A stretch of DNA of 64,000 nucleotides from JAGMES01 sp023128035 (GCA_030627905.1 DAOVRZ010000006.1:26945-90944); one strand, 5' to 3'; counted from the first letter of the stretch, positions 35,466-45,075 are shown. The notes: a model not told the origin generated them from the sequence alone. Program-made: numbers and translations.

Positions 35466-36248
35466 ATGAAAATGTTATGTATTGGAGATATTGTGGGACG
35501 TCCTGGTCGTAAAATTCTTTCTGAATTACTCCCTGAACTTAAAACTAAACATCAGGCTGATTTGGTTATTGTAAATGGAGAGAATGCTTCTGGAGGAGTG
35601 GGATTAAGTAGAAAAGTTGCTGAAGAACTTATAAGTTATGGAGTAGATATGATTACTTTAGGAAATCACACCTGGGATAATCGAGAAATTGTTCAGTTTA
35701 TTAACGATGATCGGTTTCCTATAGTCAGACCTGCGAATTATCCTCCTGACACTCCAGGGAAAGGATATCGAGTTATTCATTCAAATGGAGTGAGGATAGG
35801 GGTAATAAATTTATTGGGCAGAGTGTTTTTAGGAAATTTTAATTGTCCTTTTAGAACTTTTGATACAATTTTTGAAAAGCTACAGAAAGAAGCAGATATT
35901 ATACTAGTGGATATCCATGCAGAAGCAACTGCTGAAAAGGTTGCTTTTGGTTGGTACGTAGATGGTCGGGCAGCATTGGTTTTTGGAACTCATACACATA
36001 TTCAGACTGCCGATGAGCGGATTTTGCCTGGGGGTACAGGATATATTAGCGATTTGGGAATGACTGGTCCAATAAATTCAGTAATTGGTACTCAAAAAGA
36101 TTTGGTAATTGAAAAATTTTTAACCCAACGGCCTATACGATTTGAAGTTGCAAAGGGTGAAACACATCTGTGTGGAATTGTTGTAGATATAGATGAGATT
36201 TCAGGAAGGACTAAATATATTCGACGGATATGCGAAAATTATTTTTAA
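35466..36248 (+). CDS. ymdB: YmdB-family metallophosphoesterase (2',3'-cAMP phosphodiesterase)
   Basis: A dinuclear-metal phosphoesterase of about 260 residues (TIGR00282/DUF1385-type YmdB), which in Bacillus hydrolyses cyclic nucleotides and influences biofilm and motility fates. Motifs: CIGDIVGRPGRK, VNGENASGG, TLGNHTWDN, VDIHAEATAEKVAFGWYVDGRAALVFGTHTHIQTAD. GAGGTG ends at 35459 and gives good spacing to ATG 35466; GTG 35457 and ATG 35463 are alternatives. It is preceded by the 123-bp palindrome and followed by spoVS. Confidence 0.93.
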   Translation: MKMLCIGDIVGRPGRKILSELLPELKTKHQADLVIVNGENASGGVGLSRKVAEELISYGVDMITLGNHTWDNREIVQFINDDRFPIVRPANYPPDTPGKGYRVIHSNGVRIGVINLLGRVFLGNFNCPFRTFDTIFEKLQKEADIILVDIHAEATAEKVAFGWYVDGRAALVFGTHTHIQTADERILPGGTGYISDLGMTGPINSVIGTQKDLVIEKFLTQRPIRFEVAKGETHLCGIVVDIDEISGRTKYIRRICENYF

Positions 36249-36332
36249 AAATACTTCTAGAATTCGTCTAAACTGAATAGGATGGAATAAGTGGGACACT
36301 TCAAAAAAAAATAAAAATTTTTCTCTAGAAAA

Positions 36333-36362
36333 GCAGGAATTTTCAGAGTTATGACTAAATTA
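36333..36362 (+). promoter_or_regulatory. Possible sigma-H promoter of spoVS
   Basis: GCAGGAATT at 36333-36341, a 12-bp spacer and ACTAAATTA at 36354-36362 match the Bacillus sigma-H pattern (RnAGGAwww, RnnGAATww) except for one base in the -10 half. spoVS is sigma-H dependent in Bacillus. Confidence 0.35.
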
Positions 36363-36416
36363 ATATATACATAAGAAGTAGGAATATTTAACAAAATGAG
36401 GAGGTATTTAACTAGC

Positions 36417-36677
36417 ATGGATGTATTAAAAGTCTCATCAAAATCAAGTCCTAATGCAGTTGCTGGAGCTTTAGCAGGCGTTTTAAGAGAACGTGGAAGT
36501 GCTGAACTTCAGGCAATTGGAGCAGGTGCTTTAAATCAAGGAGTTAAGGCAGTTGCGATTGCAAGAGGTTTCGTAGCACCTAGTGGTATTGATCTAATTT
36601 GTATTCCTGCATTCACCGATATCATGATTGATGGTGAAGAGCGTACTGCAATCAAATTGATTGTTGAGCCTAGATAA
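36417..36677 (+). CDS. spoVS: Stage V sporulation protein S
   Basis: A small Alba-like protein of 86 residues (MDVLKVSSKSSPNAVAGALAG ... AIKLIVEPR), nearly invariant across endospore formers and also kept in some non-sporulating relatives. In Bacillus it acts in sporulation and septation. ATG 36417 follows AGGAGG by ten bases; the ATG at 36396 overlaps that site. The gene has its own terminator. Confidence 0.96.
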   Translation: MDVLKVSSKSSPNAVAGALAGVLRERGSAELQAIGAGALNQGVKAVAIARGFVAPSGIDLICIPAFTDIMIDGEERTAIKLIVEPR

Positions 36678-36688
36678 TCCAAAAAAAT

Positions 36689-36721
36689 CTGTCTGCTAAT
36701 ATTAGTAGACAGTTTTTTTTT
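36689..36721 (+). terminator. Terminator after spoVS
   Basis: CTGTCTGCTAAT (36689-36700) pairs with ATTAGTAGACAG (36701-36712, one G-U pair), followed by nine T. Confidence 0.9.
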
Positions 36722-36810
36722 GAAGAAAATTTATAAAAAAAAAGGACTATTCTTAATAGGTATTGAATATATCAAATAAACTTAAATAGTACTTAAATAG
36801 AGGTGATTAA

Positions 36811-38196
36811 ATGCAGAAATTATTGCGAGGAGGTACGCTTGTTACTGAAAGTGGTTTATTAAAAGGAGATCTTTTGATTGAAGGTGAAAAGATTGCACAG
36901 ATTGCAGAAAATATTATTTTCGGCGAATTAGATTCAAGTTGTCAGATTATTGATGTAACAGATAAAATTATAATGCCAGGAATTATTGATGCACATACCC
37001 ATTACCAACTCGAATCTCGGAATAGTACAACGGCTGATGATTTTGCGAGTGGATCGATTAGTGCAGCATGTGGCGGAGTAACAACTTTTATTGACTACGC
37101 TGATCATTTCTTAGATTTTACTTTAGCTGAAGCGGCTAAAAAGCGAATAAATGAGGCTCTGGGTAAAACTGTAATAGATTTTGCATTACATCAATCGATT
37201 ACTCATTTTGACGATAAAGTGAGTTTAGAGATGGCAGAGCTTAAGGAGATGGGGATTAATAGTATAAAGATATTTACTACATACCGCCGAGAAGGCTATA
37301 TGATCCCAAATCATCAATGGGAACAGGTCTTTCAACGCTTAAAAGAAGAAGAACTGCTTTTGACAGTACATGCAGAAGATGATGATTTGATTGTGCGACT
37401 AGAAGAGGAGTTTATTCAAAATGGAACTCTTACACCTGAGATGCATCCACTGATTAGACCGGCAGAAGCTGAAGCAATTGCAGTCAGAAAAGTGGGTGAG
37501 TTATCTTTAAAAGTTGGAATTCCAGTTTATATTGCTCACCTTTCTTCTAAAGCTGGTTTTAACGTTTTAGAGAGTTTAAAAACTGAGGGAGTTATGATCT
37601 ATGCAGAGACTACTCCTCATTACCTTCTATTAGACGTCGAGAGACTCAAAGAGTGCGAAGCGCAGAAATATATAATGACACCACCGTTACGCAACAAAGA
37701 CGATTTAAAGGCGCTTTGGGAGGGTTTGGTGAAAGAGGAGATACTGACAGTAGCTACTGATCATTGTTCTTTTACTTTAGAGCAAAAACTAAGAGATAAT
37801 AACTGTTTAACTATTCTCCCTGGATTGCCGGGTTCTGAAACCTTATTGCCCTTGATTCATCATTATGGGGTTAGTGAGGGATTGTTTGATTATCCTCAAT
37901 TAGCAAGAATTCTTTCGACAAACCCTGCTAAAATATTTGGTATTTATCCAGAAAAAGGTAGTTTATTAATTGGAACAGATGCGGATCTGGTTATTTTAGA
38001 CCCAGCTAAAGAGGTGACAATAAGCCATACTAATTTACACTCACATTCTGGATATTGCCCATATGAAGGGTTCAAAGTTAAGGGTTATCCAGTGATGACT
38101 TATTTACGAGGCCAACTAGTGGTGAAAGATGGAGAATTTATTGGTAAGGGCCAGGGGCAATTTGTTAAAGGTCAAAAGTCTAGTTTATATAACTAA
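36811..38196 (+). CDS. Dihydropyrimidinase/D-hydantoinase family hydrolase
   Basis: A cyclic-amidase of the amidohydrolase superfamily, 461 residues, opening dihydropyrimidine, hydantoin or related rings (EC 3.5.2.2-like). The dinuclear zinc site is complete: H62 and H64 (DAHTHYQ), a candidate carboxylated lysine K153 (SIKIFTTY), H187 (VHAED), H243 (IAHLSS) and D317 (ATDHCS). TAGAGGTGATTAA sets ATG 36811. It is followed after 50 bp by the three-subunit molybdoenzyme, the same pairing seen in the E. coli ygeZ-xdhABC purine region. A role in anaerobic purine or hydantoin breakdown is likely; the exact substrate is not readable. Confidence 0.9.
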   Translation: MQKLLRGGTLVTESGLLKGDLLIEGEKIAQIAENIIFGELDSSCQIIDVTDKIIMPGIIDAHTHYQLESRNSTTADDFASGSISAACGGVTTFIDYADHFLDFTLAEAAKKRINEALGKTVIDFALHQSITHFDDKVSLEMAELKEMGINSIKIFTTYRREGYMIPNHQWEQVFQRLKEEELLLTVHAEDDDLIVRLEEEFIQNGTLTPEMHPLIRPAEAEAIAVRKVGELSLKVGIPVYIAHLSSKAGFNVLESLKTEGVMIYAETTPHYLLLDVERLKECEAQKYIMTPPLRNKDDLKALWEGLVKEEILTVATDHCSFTLEQKLRDNNCLTILPGLPGSETLLPLIHHYGVSEGLFDYPQLARILSTNPAKIFGIYPEKGSLLIGTDADLVILDPAKEVTISHTNLHSHSGYCPYEGFKVKGYPVMTYLRGQLVVKDGEFIGKGQGQFVKGQKSSLYN

Positions 38197-38246
38197 ATAG
38201 GGTAGAAGTGTGAAGCGAATTATTGCTAAAAAAGGAGGCGTAGAAT

Positions 38247-40553
38247 ATGTACAAATACATACGTCAGGCCGTTCCAAAAGTTGATTTAGTTGAAAAAGTT
38301 ACTGGAAAGGCAAAGTATGGTGGTGATTTGAAGTTTCATGGTATGTTATATGCAAAGACTATCTATAGTCAGCATCCTCACGCTAGAATTATCAGTATTG
38401 ATACATCAGAGGCAGAAAAAATTCCTGGAGTGGTAGCAGTATTGACTGCTAAAGATATTCCAGGATTAAACACTCTTTTCGGAGGTTTTCATGTTTTTAC
38501 CAATGATAAGGTAAGATATATCGGTGATGGAGTGGCGTTGGTTGTAGCAGAAGATTTAAGGACTGCTGAGAAAGCTCAAAAAGCTGTAACGGTTGAATAT
38601 GAAGTCTTACCACCTATTCTAACAATAGATGATGCTATGGCCGAGGGAGCACTAGCAATACATGATTATGCTCCTGATAATGTGGTAGCGAATAGTCTAC
38701 ATTGTTTAGTAAAGGGAGATGTCGAGACAGGATTTAACGAAGCAGATAAGATTTATGAACGAACTTATGAGACTCAATTTATTGAGCATGCTTATATTGA
38801 ACCAGAAGCGATGGTCGCTGTTCCTAACTCATTTGAAAGATATATTACAATTTATGGATCAATTCAAAATCCATTTAATGTTCGAGGTGGTATAGCGGAT
38901 GCTTTAGGTATGAATTTAGCACAGGTACGGGTTGTTCAGAATACCATCGGTGGAACATTTGGTGGAAAAGATGAAAATTTAGCGTTTATAGGGGCTCGTG
39001 CTGCAATTGCCGCTCAGATTACAGGTCGTCCTGTGAAGATAGTGTTGACACGGGAGGAATCCATCCTGGAAAGTCCAAAGCGTCACCCATACAGATTGAA
39101 CTACAAAGTGGGTGTAAAAAAAGATGGAACGATTACAGCGATGGAGATAGTCGGAATTGGACAAGGCGGAGGTTATAATAAACATTCACAGTTTTGCAAT
39201 TGGCGAGGAGCAATTCATGCTACAGGTTGTTATAGGGTTCCAAATATTAATACAGAAATTTTTTCAGTATACACTAATACTATTTATGGCGGAGCTATGC
39301 GAGGATATTCTTCTCCACAGACGATCTTTGGGCAGGAATCATTGATGGATGAAATTGCTGAAGATTTAGGTTTTGATCCTGTCGAGTTTCGGATGAAGAA
39401 TGTTTTCAGTCCTGGTGATATAAATCAAAGTGGACAACTTTTAGGGCCAGACACTATGCCAGCCCCTCTTCCTGATATGATTCCTATGGTTATAGAAAAA
39501 TCAGAATATTATAAAAAGAAAAAAGAATATACGAATCAAAATGAAAATTCTCCAATCAAGCGAGGAATTGGTCTTGCTGTAGCAATGCGTGGTGCTGGGC
39601 TTGGAGGAGAAGCATTAGATGCTACTGGCGCCATGGTAACTATTCAAGATGACGGAAGTGTAGTTATGCATAGTGGACTTACTGAGAATGGTCAAGGTTT
39701 AAAGACAGTACATTCTCAGATAGTTGCTGAAATTTTAGGAGTTAACCTAGAAAGAATAATTTATCCTAATGCAGATACTACAGTTGTTCCTGATGGTAAG
39801 CCAACAGTTGCTTCAAGGGGAACGATGATTGGTGGCTTAGCATTTCAAATAGCTGCTGGTAAAGTTAAAGAAAAACTTATTAACGTAGCCCAAGAGATGA
39901 TAAACTGTTCTTGTGAAGAGTTGGTAATAGAGAATGAAAAGATTTATTCAAAGAAAAATCCTGAAGTGAGTGTCAGTTATATAGATGCAGTAAAAAAAGC
40001 ATATGGAATTGGAGTTATGCTTGCATCGTTAGATTGGTATTCTCCAGGAGTTGTTCCTTTAGACCATCATACTAATCAAGGTGAGCCTTTCCCAACTTAT
40101 GCGTGGGGTGCAGTTGTAGCAGAAGTCGAAGTTGATACTGAGACTGGTAAAGTTGAAGTATTGCGGGTAATAGATGCTCACGATGTGGGAACAGCAGTAA
40201 ATCCTGATACGGTTAAAGGTCAGATTTATGGTGGTATTGTGATGGGGCAAGGAATGGCCGTGTTAGAAGAAGTTGAAATTGAAGAGGGTTTTGTGAAGAG
40301 TAAGAACTTAGATGAGTTTTTAATTCCAACTTCAATGGATATGCCTGAGATGGAAGTAGTGATTGTCGAAACAGATGATAAGTTTGGTCCATTTGGTGCT
40401 AAAAGTGTTGGTGAACCCGCAACTGAGATTCCTGCTGCAGCAATTGTAAATGCGATCTATCATGCAACTGGTAAACGTATTCGCAATCTGCCATGTAATT
40501 TAGAGAGAGTATTACTAGGCCACAAATTGACCAGAAAGGGGGCCGTAAAATGA
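38247..40553 (+). CDS. xdhA: Xanthine dehydrogenase-type molybdenum-binding subunit
   Basis: The large catalytic subunit of a molybdenum hydroxylase, 768 residues, normal for separate Mo subunits. An N-terminal Ald_Xan_dh_C domain (about 15-120; GKAKYGGDLKFHGMLYAK) is followed by molybdopterin-binding domains with IGGTFGGKDE and GGAMRGYSSPQ. The C-terminal active-site Glu loop reads GAKSVGEPATEIPAAA. It works in the cytoplasm with the FAD and 2Fe-2S subunits encoded directly after it. Xanthine or hypoxanthine is the likeliest substrate given the neighbouring hydrolase, but other N-heterocycles are possible. An AGGAGG site precedes the ATG. Confidence 0.92.
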   Translation: MYKYIRQAVPKVDLVEKVTGKAKYGGDLKFHGMLYAKTIYSQHPHARIISIDTSEAEKIPGVVAVLTAKDIPGLNTLFGGFHVFTNDKVRYIGDGVALVVAEDLRTAEKAQKAVTVEYEVLPPILTIDDAMAEGALAIHDYAPDNVVANSLHCLVKGDVETGFNEADKIYERTYETQFIEHAYIEPEAMVAVPNSFERYITIYGSIQNPFNVRGGIADALGMNLAQVRVVQNTIGGTFGGKDENLAFIGARAAIAAQITGRPVKIVLTREESILESPKRHPYRLNYKVGVKKDGTITAMEIVGIGQGGGYNKHSQFCNWRGAIHATGCYRVPNINTEIFSVYTNTIYGGAMRGYSSPQTIFGQESLMDEIAEDLGFDPVEFRMKNVFSPGDINQSGQLLGPDTMPAPLPDMIPMVIEKSEYYKKKKEYTNQNENSPIKRGIGLAVAMRGAGLGGEALDATGAMVTIQDDGSVVMHSGLTENGQGLKTVHSQIVAEILGVNLERIIYPNADTTVVPDGKPTVASRGTMIGGLAFQIAAGKVKEKLINVAQEMINCSCEELVIENEKIYSKKNPEVSVSYIDAVKKAYGIGVMLASLDWYSPGVVPLDHHTNQGEPFPTYAWGAVVAEVEVDTETGKVEVLRVIDAHDVGTAVNPDTVKGQIYGGIVMGQGMAVLEEVEIEEGFVKSKNLDEFLIPTSMDMPEMEVVIVETDDKFGPFGAKSVGEPATEIPAAAIVNAIYHATGKRIRNLPCNLERVLLGHKLTRKGAVK

Positions 40554-41419
40554 GAGAATTTAACTTTAAAAACCCAACTAGTGTTAGAGATGCTCTAAAA
40601 CTTCTTGAAAATTATGGCTCACAAGCTAAAGTTATTGCAGGTGGAACAGATTTACTAATCGCGTTAAGAAATGATGAAGGGCCTAAAGAACTAAAAGTGG
40701 TCATCAATATTGCAGATTTATCTGAATTAAATTATATAAAAGATGATGGTGAGTGGATTAGAATTGGGGCGAATACTACTCATACTCAAGTGAACGAATC
40801 AGAATTGATTCAAAATGAGATTCCTGCCTTAGCTAAAGCTGCAGGAATGGTAGGTGCTCCTCAGATTCGTAATCGTGGTACAATAGGTGGTAATGTGATG
40901 AATGCTTCACCTGCTGCTGATACTGTACCTGTGTTAGTTGCATTGGATGCGATCTTAGCCTTTAAATCTACACAAGGTGAGAGAAAAATTCCGATTTCAA
41001 AGATTTATACTAAACCTTATAAAACTAATATTTTTCCTGAAGAGATATTGGTGGAAGTGGCTTTTAAAAAGTTACCTTCCACTGCAAGCTCTGCTTTTAT
41101 AAAATTAGGACGTCGAAATGCATTAGCAATTTCAAGAATGAATGTTGCAGTGATTTTGGATAGAGATTCTTCAGGTGTCATAACTGATATCAGAATAGCT
41201 CCTGGCTCAACGACTCCCACTCCTACACGGATTAAGGTTGCTGAAGAAATACTTTTAGGTAAAATTCCTACAGATACTTTGATTGATCAGGCTGGGGAAA
41301 AAGTTGCAGAAGAGATGATACGTGTTAGTGGTTATCGGTGGTCAACTGATTACAAAAAACCAGTTATTGATTCTTTAACAAGACGTGGTATTCATCAGGC
41401 ATTGGAGGGAGAAAAATGA
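40550..41419 (+). CDS. xdhB: Xanthine dehydrogenase-type FAD-binding subunit
   Basis: The FAD-containing middle subunit, 289 residues. It has the PCMH-type FAD site VIAGGTDLLIALRN (about 33-46) and TIGGNVMNASPAADTVPVLVALDA (about 110-133), followed by the CO_deh_flav_C domain. It passes electrons from the iron-sulfur subunit to NAD or another acceptor. It overlaps both neighbours by four bases (ATGA), which indicates strict co-translation of the complex. Confidence 0.93.
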   Translation: MREFNFKNPTSVRDALKLLENYGSQAKVIAGGTDLLIALRNDEGPKELKVVINIADLSELNYIKDDGEWIRIGANTTHTQVNESELIQNEIPALAKAAGMVGAPQIRNRGTIGGNVMNASPAADTVPVLVALDAILAFKSTQGERKIPISKIYTKPYKTNIFPEEILVEVAFKKLPSTASSAFIKLGRRNALAISRMNVAVILDRDSSGVITDIRIAPGSTTPTPTRIKVAEEILLGKIPTDTLIDQAGEKVAEEMIRVSGYRWSTDYKKPVIDSLTRRGIHQALEGEK

Positions 41420-41892
41420 ACAAAATTAAATTGAAACTGAATGTTAATGCTAAAGATTATGAAATTGAAGTTGATCCTAATTTTCGCCTTTTAGATCTTT
41501 TAAGGGAAGATTTAAATCTTACTGGAACCAAAGAAGGCTGCGCTGTAGGCGAATGTGGCGCTTGTACTGTGATTATGAATGGGATGACGATTGAATCCTG
41601 TATGGTCTTAGCAGGACAGGCTGAGGGGGCTATAATCACCACAATTGAAGGTGTACAGGGTAAAGATGGAGAACTCCATCCTATTCAACAGGCATTTATT
41701 GATCATGGGGCAGTACAGTGTGGATTTTGCACTCCAGGGATGATTCTTAGTGCAAAAGCTTTGTTAGATAAAAATCCAGATCCTACGATTGAAGATATTA
41801 AAAAAGGAATTTCAGGGAATCTGTGTCGGTGTACAGGTTATCAACAGATTATAGATGCTGTTCTAGATGCTGCAAAGAGAATTAAAAAATAA
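41416..41892 (+). CDS. xdhC: Xanthine dehydrogenase-type 2Fe-2S subunit
   Basis: The small iron-sulfur subunit of 158 residues with all eight cluster cysteines. The plant-ferredoxin-type cluster is held by C42, C47, C50 and C62. The helical-domain cluster is held by C102 and C105 (QCGFCTPG) with C137 and C139 (NLCRCTGY). It relays electrons from the Mo centre to FAD. It is the last of the three coupled subunit genes; a dipeptidase gene follows after 24 bp. Confidence 0.95.
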   Translation: MNKIKLKLNVNAKDYEIEVDPNFRLLDLLREDLNLTGTKEGCAVGECGACTVIMNGMTIESCMVLAGQAEGAIITTIEGVQGKDGELHPIQQAFIDHGAVQCGFCTPGMILSAKALLDKNPDPTIEDIKKGISGNLCRCTGYQQIIDAVLDAAKRIKK

Positions 41893-41916
41893 TTTTTAGA
41901 ACAGGAGGGGAATACT

Positions 41917-42891
41917 TTGAAACAATCATTAAATAATTTTGCTAAATTTCATGATGAATTGTACATAATTAATGCTCATTTAGATTCCATCATGCCTGTT
42001 TTTGATGAAAATTATGATTATACTAAAAAAAATACTATATGGCATAGTGATATTCCTAGAATTCGTCAAGGAGGGGTAGATTTATTAGTTTTTGCGGTTT
42101 ATGCCTATAATGATACGTTTTCTGGTTTAGAGGAAAGAACTAATAGTATGATAAAAAGGATTAAAGAACTTGTTGCTTCTTCAAATGAGTTAGAGTTAAT
42201 AACTAATTCAACTTTAATGGAACAGGCAAAAAAAGATAAGAAAATCGGTATTGTAATAGGAATTGAAGGCGCTTATTCAATCAAAGCATTAGATGACATT
42301 CATGATTTATATCAAAAAGGTGTTCGTGTTATTGGGCTTACATGGAATCATGCCAATCTTTTAGCTGATGGAGTTGGAGTTCAGAATCCGAAAGGTGTGA
42401 CTTCTTTGGGTGGAGAAGCTGTGGCGTTGATGAATGAGCTAGGGATTGTAGTCGATTTATCACATCTTGCTCCTCAAGGTTTTTGGGATGTGATGGAATT
42501 AACTAAATATCCTATAATTGCTTCACATTCAAATGCAAAAACCCTCTGTGGACATAAAAGAAACTTGACTGATGAGCAATTATTGGCGATTAAAGATAAT
42601 GGAGGAGTGGTAGGAATATGTTATGCCCCTACTTTCTTAAAAGATGATGGTAATGCTACTATTGATGATATATTTGAACATTTACTTTATATGAAAGATT
42701 TGATTGGGATTGATCATATAGGGCTGGGTACAGATTTTGATGGAATTAGGAGAACACCTATTGGAATGGAAGATATATCAAAGACTCCACTTATTGTAAA
42801 AGGATTACTTGAACGAGGATTCACAGAAGAAGAGATTAGAAAAGTAATGGGGGAGAATTTTAAGAGAGTTTTTCAGAAAGTCATTGGGTAA
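41917..42891 (+). CDS. M19-family (renal-type) dipeptidase
   Basis: A cytoplasmic zinc dipeptidase of 324 residues. Zinc-site motifs: NAHLDS (HxD), VIGIEGAY (bridging Glu), DLSHLAP (His) and ASHSNAKTLCGHKRNL (His). The conserved GLTWNHAN and GLGTDFDG blocks are present. The start is TTG 41917, with AGGAGGGG six bases upstream and no better start. M19 enzymes cleave a range of dipeptides, including D-amino-acid-containing ones. Its place at the end of the purine operon suggests a role in amidohydrolytic salvage or nitrogen release, which is inference. A large terminator follows. Confidence 0.88.
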   Translation: MKQSLNNFAKFHDELYIINAHLDSIMPVFDENYDYTKKNTIWHSDIPRIRQGGVDLLVFAVYAYNDTFSGLEERTNSMIKRIKELVASSNELELITNSTLMEQAKKDKKIGIVIGIEGAYSIKALDDIHDLYQKGVRVIGLTWNHANLLADGVGVQNPKGVTSLGGEAVALMNELGIVVDLSHLAPQGFWDVMELTKYPIIASHSNAKTLCGHKRNLTDEQLLAIKDNGGVVGICYAPTFLKDDGNATIDDIFEHLLYMKDLIGIDHIGLGTDFDGIRRTPIGMEDISKTPLIVKGLLERGFTEEEIRKVMGENFKRVFQKVIG

Positions 42892-42974
42892 GTTGATATA
42901 ATCAAAAAAAAGAAGGAGGATTAACTTCCAACTTCTTTCCCATATAATCTATAAAGCCATGGTTATACTTTAAA

Positions 42975-43013
42975 TGAGAGGGTCTCAGATTATTGAGGCT
43001 CTCTCAGTTTTTT
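42975..43013 (+). terminator. Terminator of the purine-catabolism operon
   Basis: TGAGAG (42975-42980) pairs with CTCTCA (43001-43006) around an inner imperfect stem, followed by six T. Confidence 0.8.
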
Positions 43014-43042
43014 ATATATTGACTAGCTTTTTTTTCTTTGTA

Positions 43043-43051
43043 TGGTATAAT
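43043..43051 (+). promoter_or_regulatory. Extended -10 promoter of the apbE operon
   Basis: TGGTATAAT at 43043-43051 is a perfect extended -10 element. TTGACT at 43019-43024 is 21 bp away, too far for a normal -35 box, so the extended -10 is probably the key feature. Confidence 0.5.
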
Positions 43052-43120
43052 AAAAATGAATTGAGCCTTAATGATAAAATGTTTATAAGATAAGCATCGG
43101 CATAATGGAGGGTGTAGAAT

Positions 43121-44155
43121 ATGAAGAGGAGAATTTTTATTGTTTTTGTCCTTATTATAGCATTATTTCTTTCGGCATGTGGAAATGAAACTTCAGAAGA
43201 TGATCAATTTGATGTTCGTGATAGCTTTATTATGGGAACGATAGTGACTGTTAAAGTTTATGGCTCTAACAGAAAAAATGTAGCTGTCATGGTACTTCAA
43301 GAGCTGAAAAGAATAGAAAATCTGATGAGTGTGAATATAAAAGACAGTGAAGTTAGCTTAATCAATGCAAATGCAGGTGTTAAACCTGTTAAAGTTAGTT
43401 TAGATACTTTTTTGGTGATAAAAAGAGCAGTTGAGTATTCTGAAAAGACCGAAGGGTTATTTGATCCAAGTATAGGCCCATTAGTACAACTTTGGGGAAT
43501 TGGCAAATCCGACGAAAAAGTTCCAGATCAAGCTGAGTTAGAAAAAGTATTACCATTAGTTAATTATAAAAATATTATTTTAGATGAGAAAGAGAGTACA
43601 GTTTATTTAACTAAATCAGGGATGATGATTGATGTCGGTGGTATTGCAAAAGGTTATGCTGCTGATAAGGCAATTGAGATATATAAAGATAATAAGGTAA
43701 AGAGTGCATTTATCAATATTGGTGGGAATGTGATGGTTCATGGAATCAAACCAGATAAAACTTTATGGAAAATTGGTATACAGGACCCAAGAGCTATACG
43801 TGATGAATTGATGGGAGTAATAAGTTTGGGTGATCAGGCAGTGGTCACTTCTGGTGACTATGAGCGTTATTTTATTGAAGATGGAGTAAGGTATCATCAT
43901 ATTTTAAACCCTAAAACAGGACAACCAGCCAGAACAGGTTTAATGAGTGTCAGTCTTATAGGTAAGAGTTCTTTTGATGCAGATGCTCTCTCTACTTCAA
44001 TTTACCTATTGGGTAGGGAAAAGGGATTGGTATTAGCTGAAAAGATGGGTTATGAAGTTATTATTGTTGATAGTGATAAGAATGTGACAATATCTGATGG
44101 GATTAAAGATAGATTTAAGATTACGAATTTAAATTATAAGGAGATTTCTCAATGA
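43121..44155 (+). CDS. apbE: FAD:protein FMN transferase ApbE (lipoprotein)
   Basis: A membrane-anchored flavin transferase of 344 residues that attaches FMN to threonines of RNF/NQR-type redox subunits (EC 2.7.1.180). The lipoprotein signal ends LFLSAC with lipidated C20. ApbE blocks follow: MGTIVTVKVYG, VDVGGIAKGYAADKA-like DVGGIAKGYAADKA, NIGGNVMVHG and YHHILNPKTGQPA with ADALSTS. It heads a gene group (NusG-II protein, Gx-type membrane protein, polyprenyl synthase, ubiD) found together in clostridia and linked to membrane redox cofactors. The stop overlaps the next ATG by four bases. Confidence 0.94.
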   Translation: MKRRIFIVFVLIIALFLSACGNETSEDDQFDVRDSFIMGTIVTVKVYGSNRKNVAVMVLQELKRIENLMSVNIKDSEVSLINANAGVKPVKVSLDTFLVIKRAVEYSEKTEGLFDPSIGPLVQLWGIGKSDEKVPDQAELEKVLPLVNYKNIILDEKESTVYLTKSGMMIDVGGIAKGYAADKAIEIYKDNKVKSAFINIGGNVMVHGIKPDKTLWKIGIQDPRAIRDELMGVISLGDQAVVTSGDYERYFIEDGVRYHHILNPKTGQPARTGLMSVSLIGKSSFDADALSTSIYLLGREKGLVLAEKMGYEVIIVDSDKNVTISDGIKDRFKITNLNYKEISQ

Positions 44156-44541
44156 ATCAGATGAAAATAGGTGACAAAATTTTAATTGTTGCTTTATTGA
44201 TTCTTGCAATAGGTTTATTTTTCTATCAATTTAGTAAACCAGAAGGAGTTGGGAAACAAGTTGTTGTTGAGGTTAATGGAGAAATTATAAAAACGTTTTC
44301 TCTGCCCCAAGCAGAGCCGATTCAATACAAAGTGGAGATTGATGAGGATGATTATAACTTACTTGAGGTCGAAGGAAGTCGGGTTCGTGTGCTTGAAGCT
44401 ACCTGTCAGGAGCAGGTTGATGTATTGCAAGGGTGGATAGATAAACCTGGGCAAGCTCTAATTTGTTTGCCTCATAAGTTGATAGTTAAGATTGAAGGGG
44501 AAGAAAATGTCGATGATGAAATAGATGTACGAACTTTTTAG
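44152..44541 (+). CDS. NusG domain II-containing membrane-anchored protein
   Basis: A 129-residue protein with one N-terminal hydrophobic helix (about 8-26) and a NusG domain II-type beta domain outside the membrane (VEVNGEIIKTF ... CLPHKLIVKIEG). The family is commonly found next to apbE and Gx-type genes. Its function is unknown. Two cysteines (in ATCQEQ and LICLPHKL) are typical of the family and might form a disulfide or bind a ligand. Confidence 0.85.
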   Translation: MNQMKIGDKILIVALLILAIGLFFYQFSKPEGVGKQVVVEVNGEIIKTFSLPQAEPIQYKVEIDEDDYNLLEVEGSRVRVLEATCQEQVDVLQGWIDKPGQALICLPHKLIVKIEGEENVDDEIDVRTF

Positions 44542-44559
44542 AAGAAAGGAATATAGTTG

Positions 44560-45075
44560 ATGTCCAGATATGCACATATAACTTTTATTGGTGTTTTAGT
44601 TGCGCTGGCTCTGGTTATGCAGTTGGTAGAAGGTATGATGCCTCTTCCATATATTGCTCCAGGTGTGAAGTTGGGGTTAGCAAATATTGTGTCATTAGTT
44701 GCCCTTGTATATTTTGGGTTTCGAAGTGCTTTACTTATCGTAGTACTTAGAACATTTATGGGAGCATTTTTAAGTGGAAGAATGTATGCTTTTTTATATA
44801 GTGGAACTGGTGCAATCTTTAGTATATTAATTATGAGTTATGTTTTTTGGCATTATAAAAAATATTTTAGTGTAATTGGGATTAGTATTTTGGGAGCAGT
44901 CGCCCATAACCTCGGGCAGATTACTATGGCAAGTTTGTTGATCGATACAGTTAGCGTATTTTCATATTTACCTGTTTTGATTATTAGTGGAATTGTTACA
45001 GGTTATGTTATCGGGATAGTTGTTACTATGTTACAAAAAGTATTAGACCCTATTTTGGGAGTGTGGGATAGATGA
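44560..45075 (+). CDS. Gx transporter / heptaprenyl diphosphate synthase component I family membrane protein
   Basis: A polytopic membrane protein of 171 residues with about five hydrophobic helices, of the Hpre_diP_synt_I family (GMMPLPYIAPGVKLGLANIV, LRTFMGAFLSG, GAVAHNLGQ). The family name comes from linkage with prenyl synthases; a membrane transport role similar to ECF S-components has been proposed. ATG 44560 follows AAAGGAA and is preferred over TTG 44557. It overlaps the next gene by four bases. Confidence 0.85.
   Translation: MSRYAHITFIGVLVALALVMQLVEGMMPLPYIAPGVKLGLANIVSLVALVYFGFRSALLIVVLRTFMGAFLSGRMYAFLYSGTGAIFSILIMSYVFWHYKKYFSVIGISILGAVAHNLGQITMASLLIDTVSVFSYLPVLIISGIVTGYVIGIVVTMLQKVLDPILGVWDR

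Noticed and set aside
40059..40250. Minus-strand frames across the xdh genes and PKS-NRPS gene
   Set aside because: They lie antisense to strongly conserved coding sequence, lack ribosome sites and have no recognisable domains.
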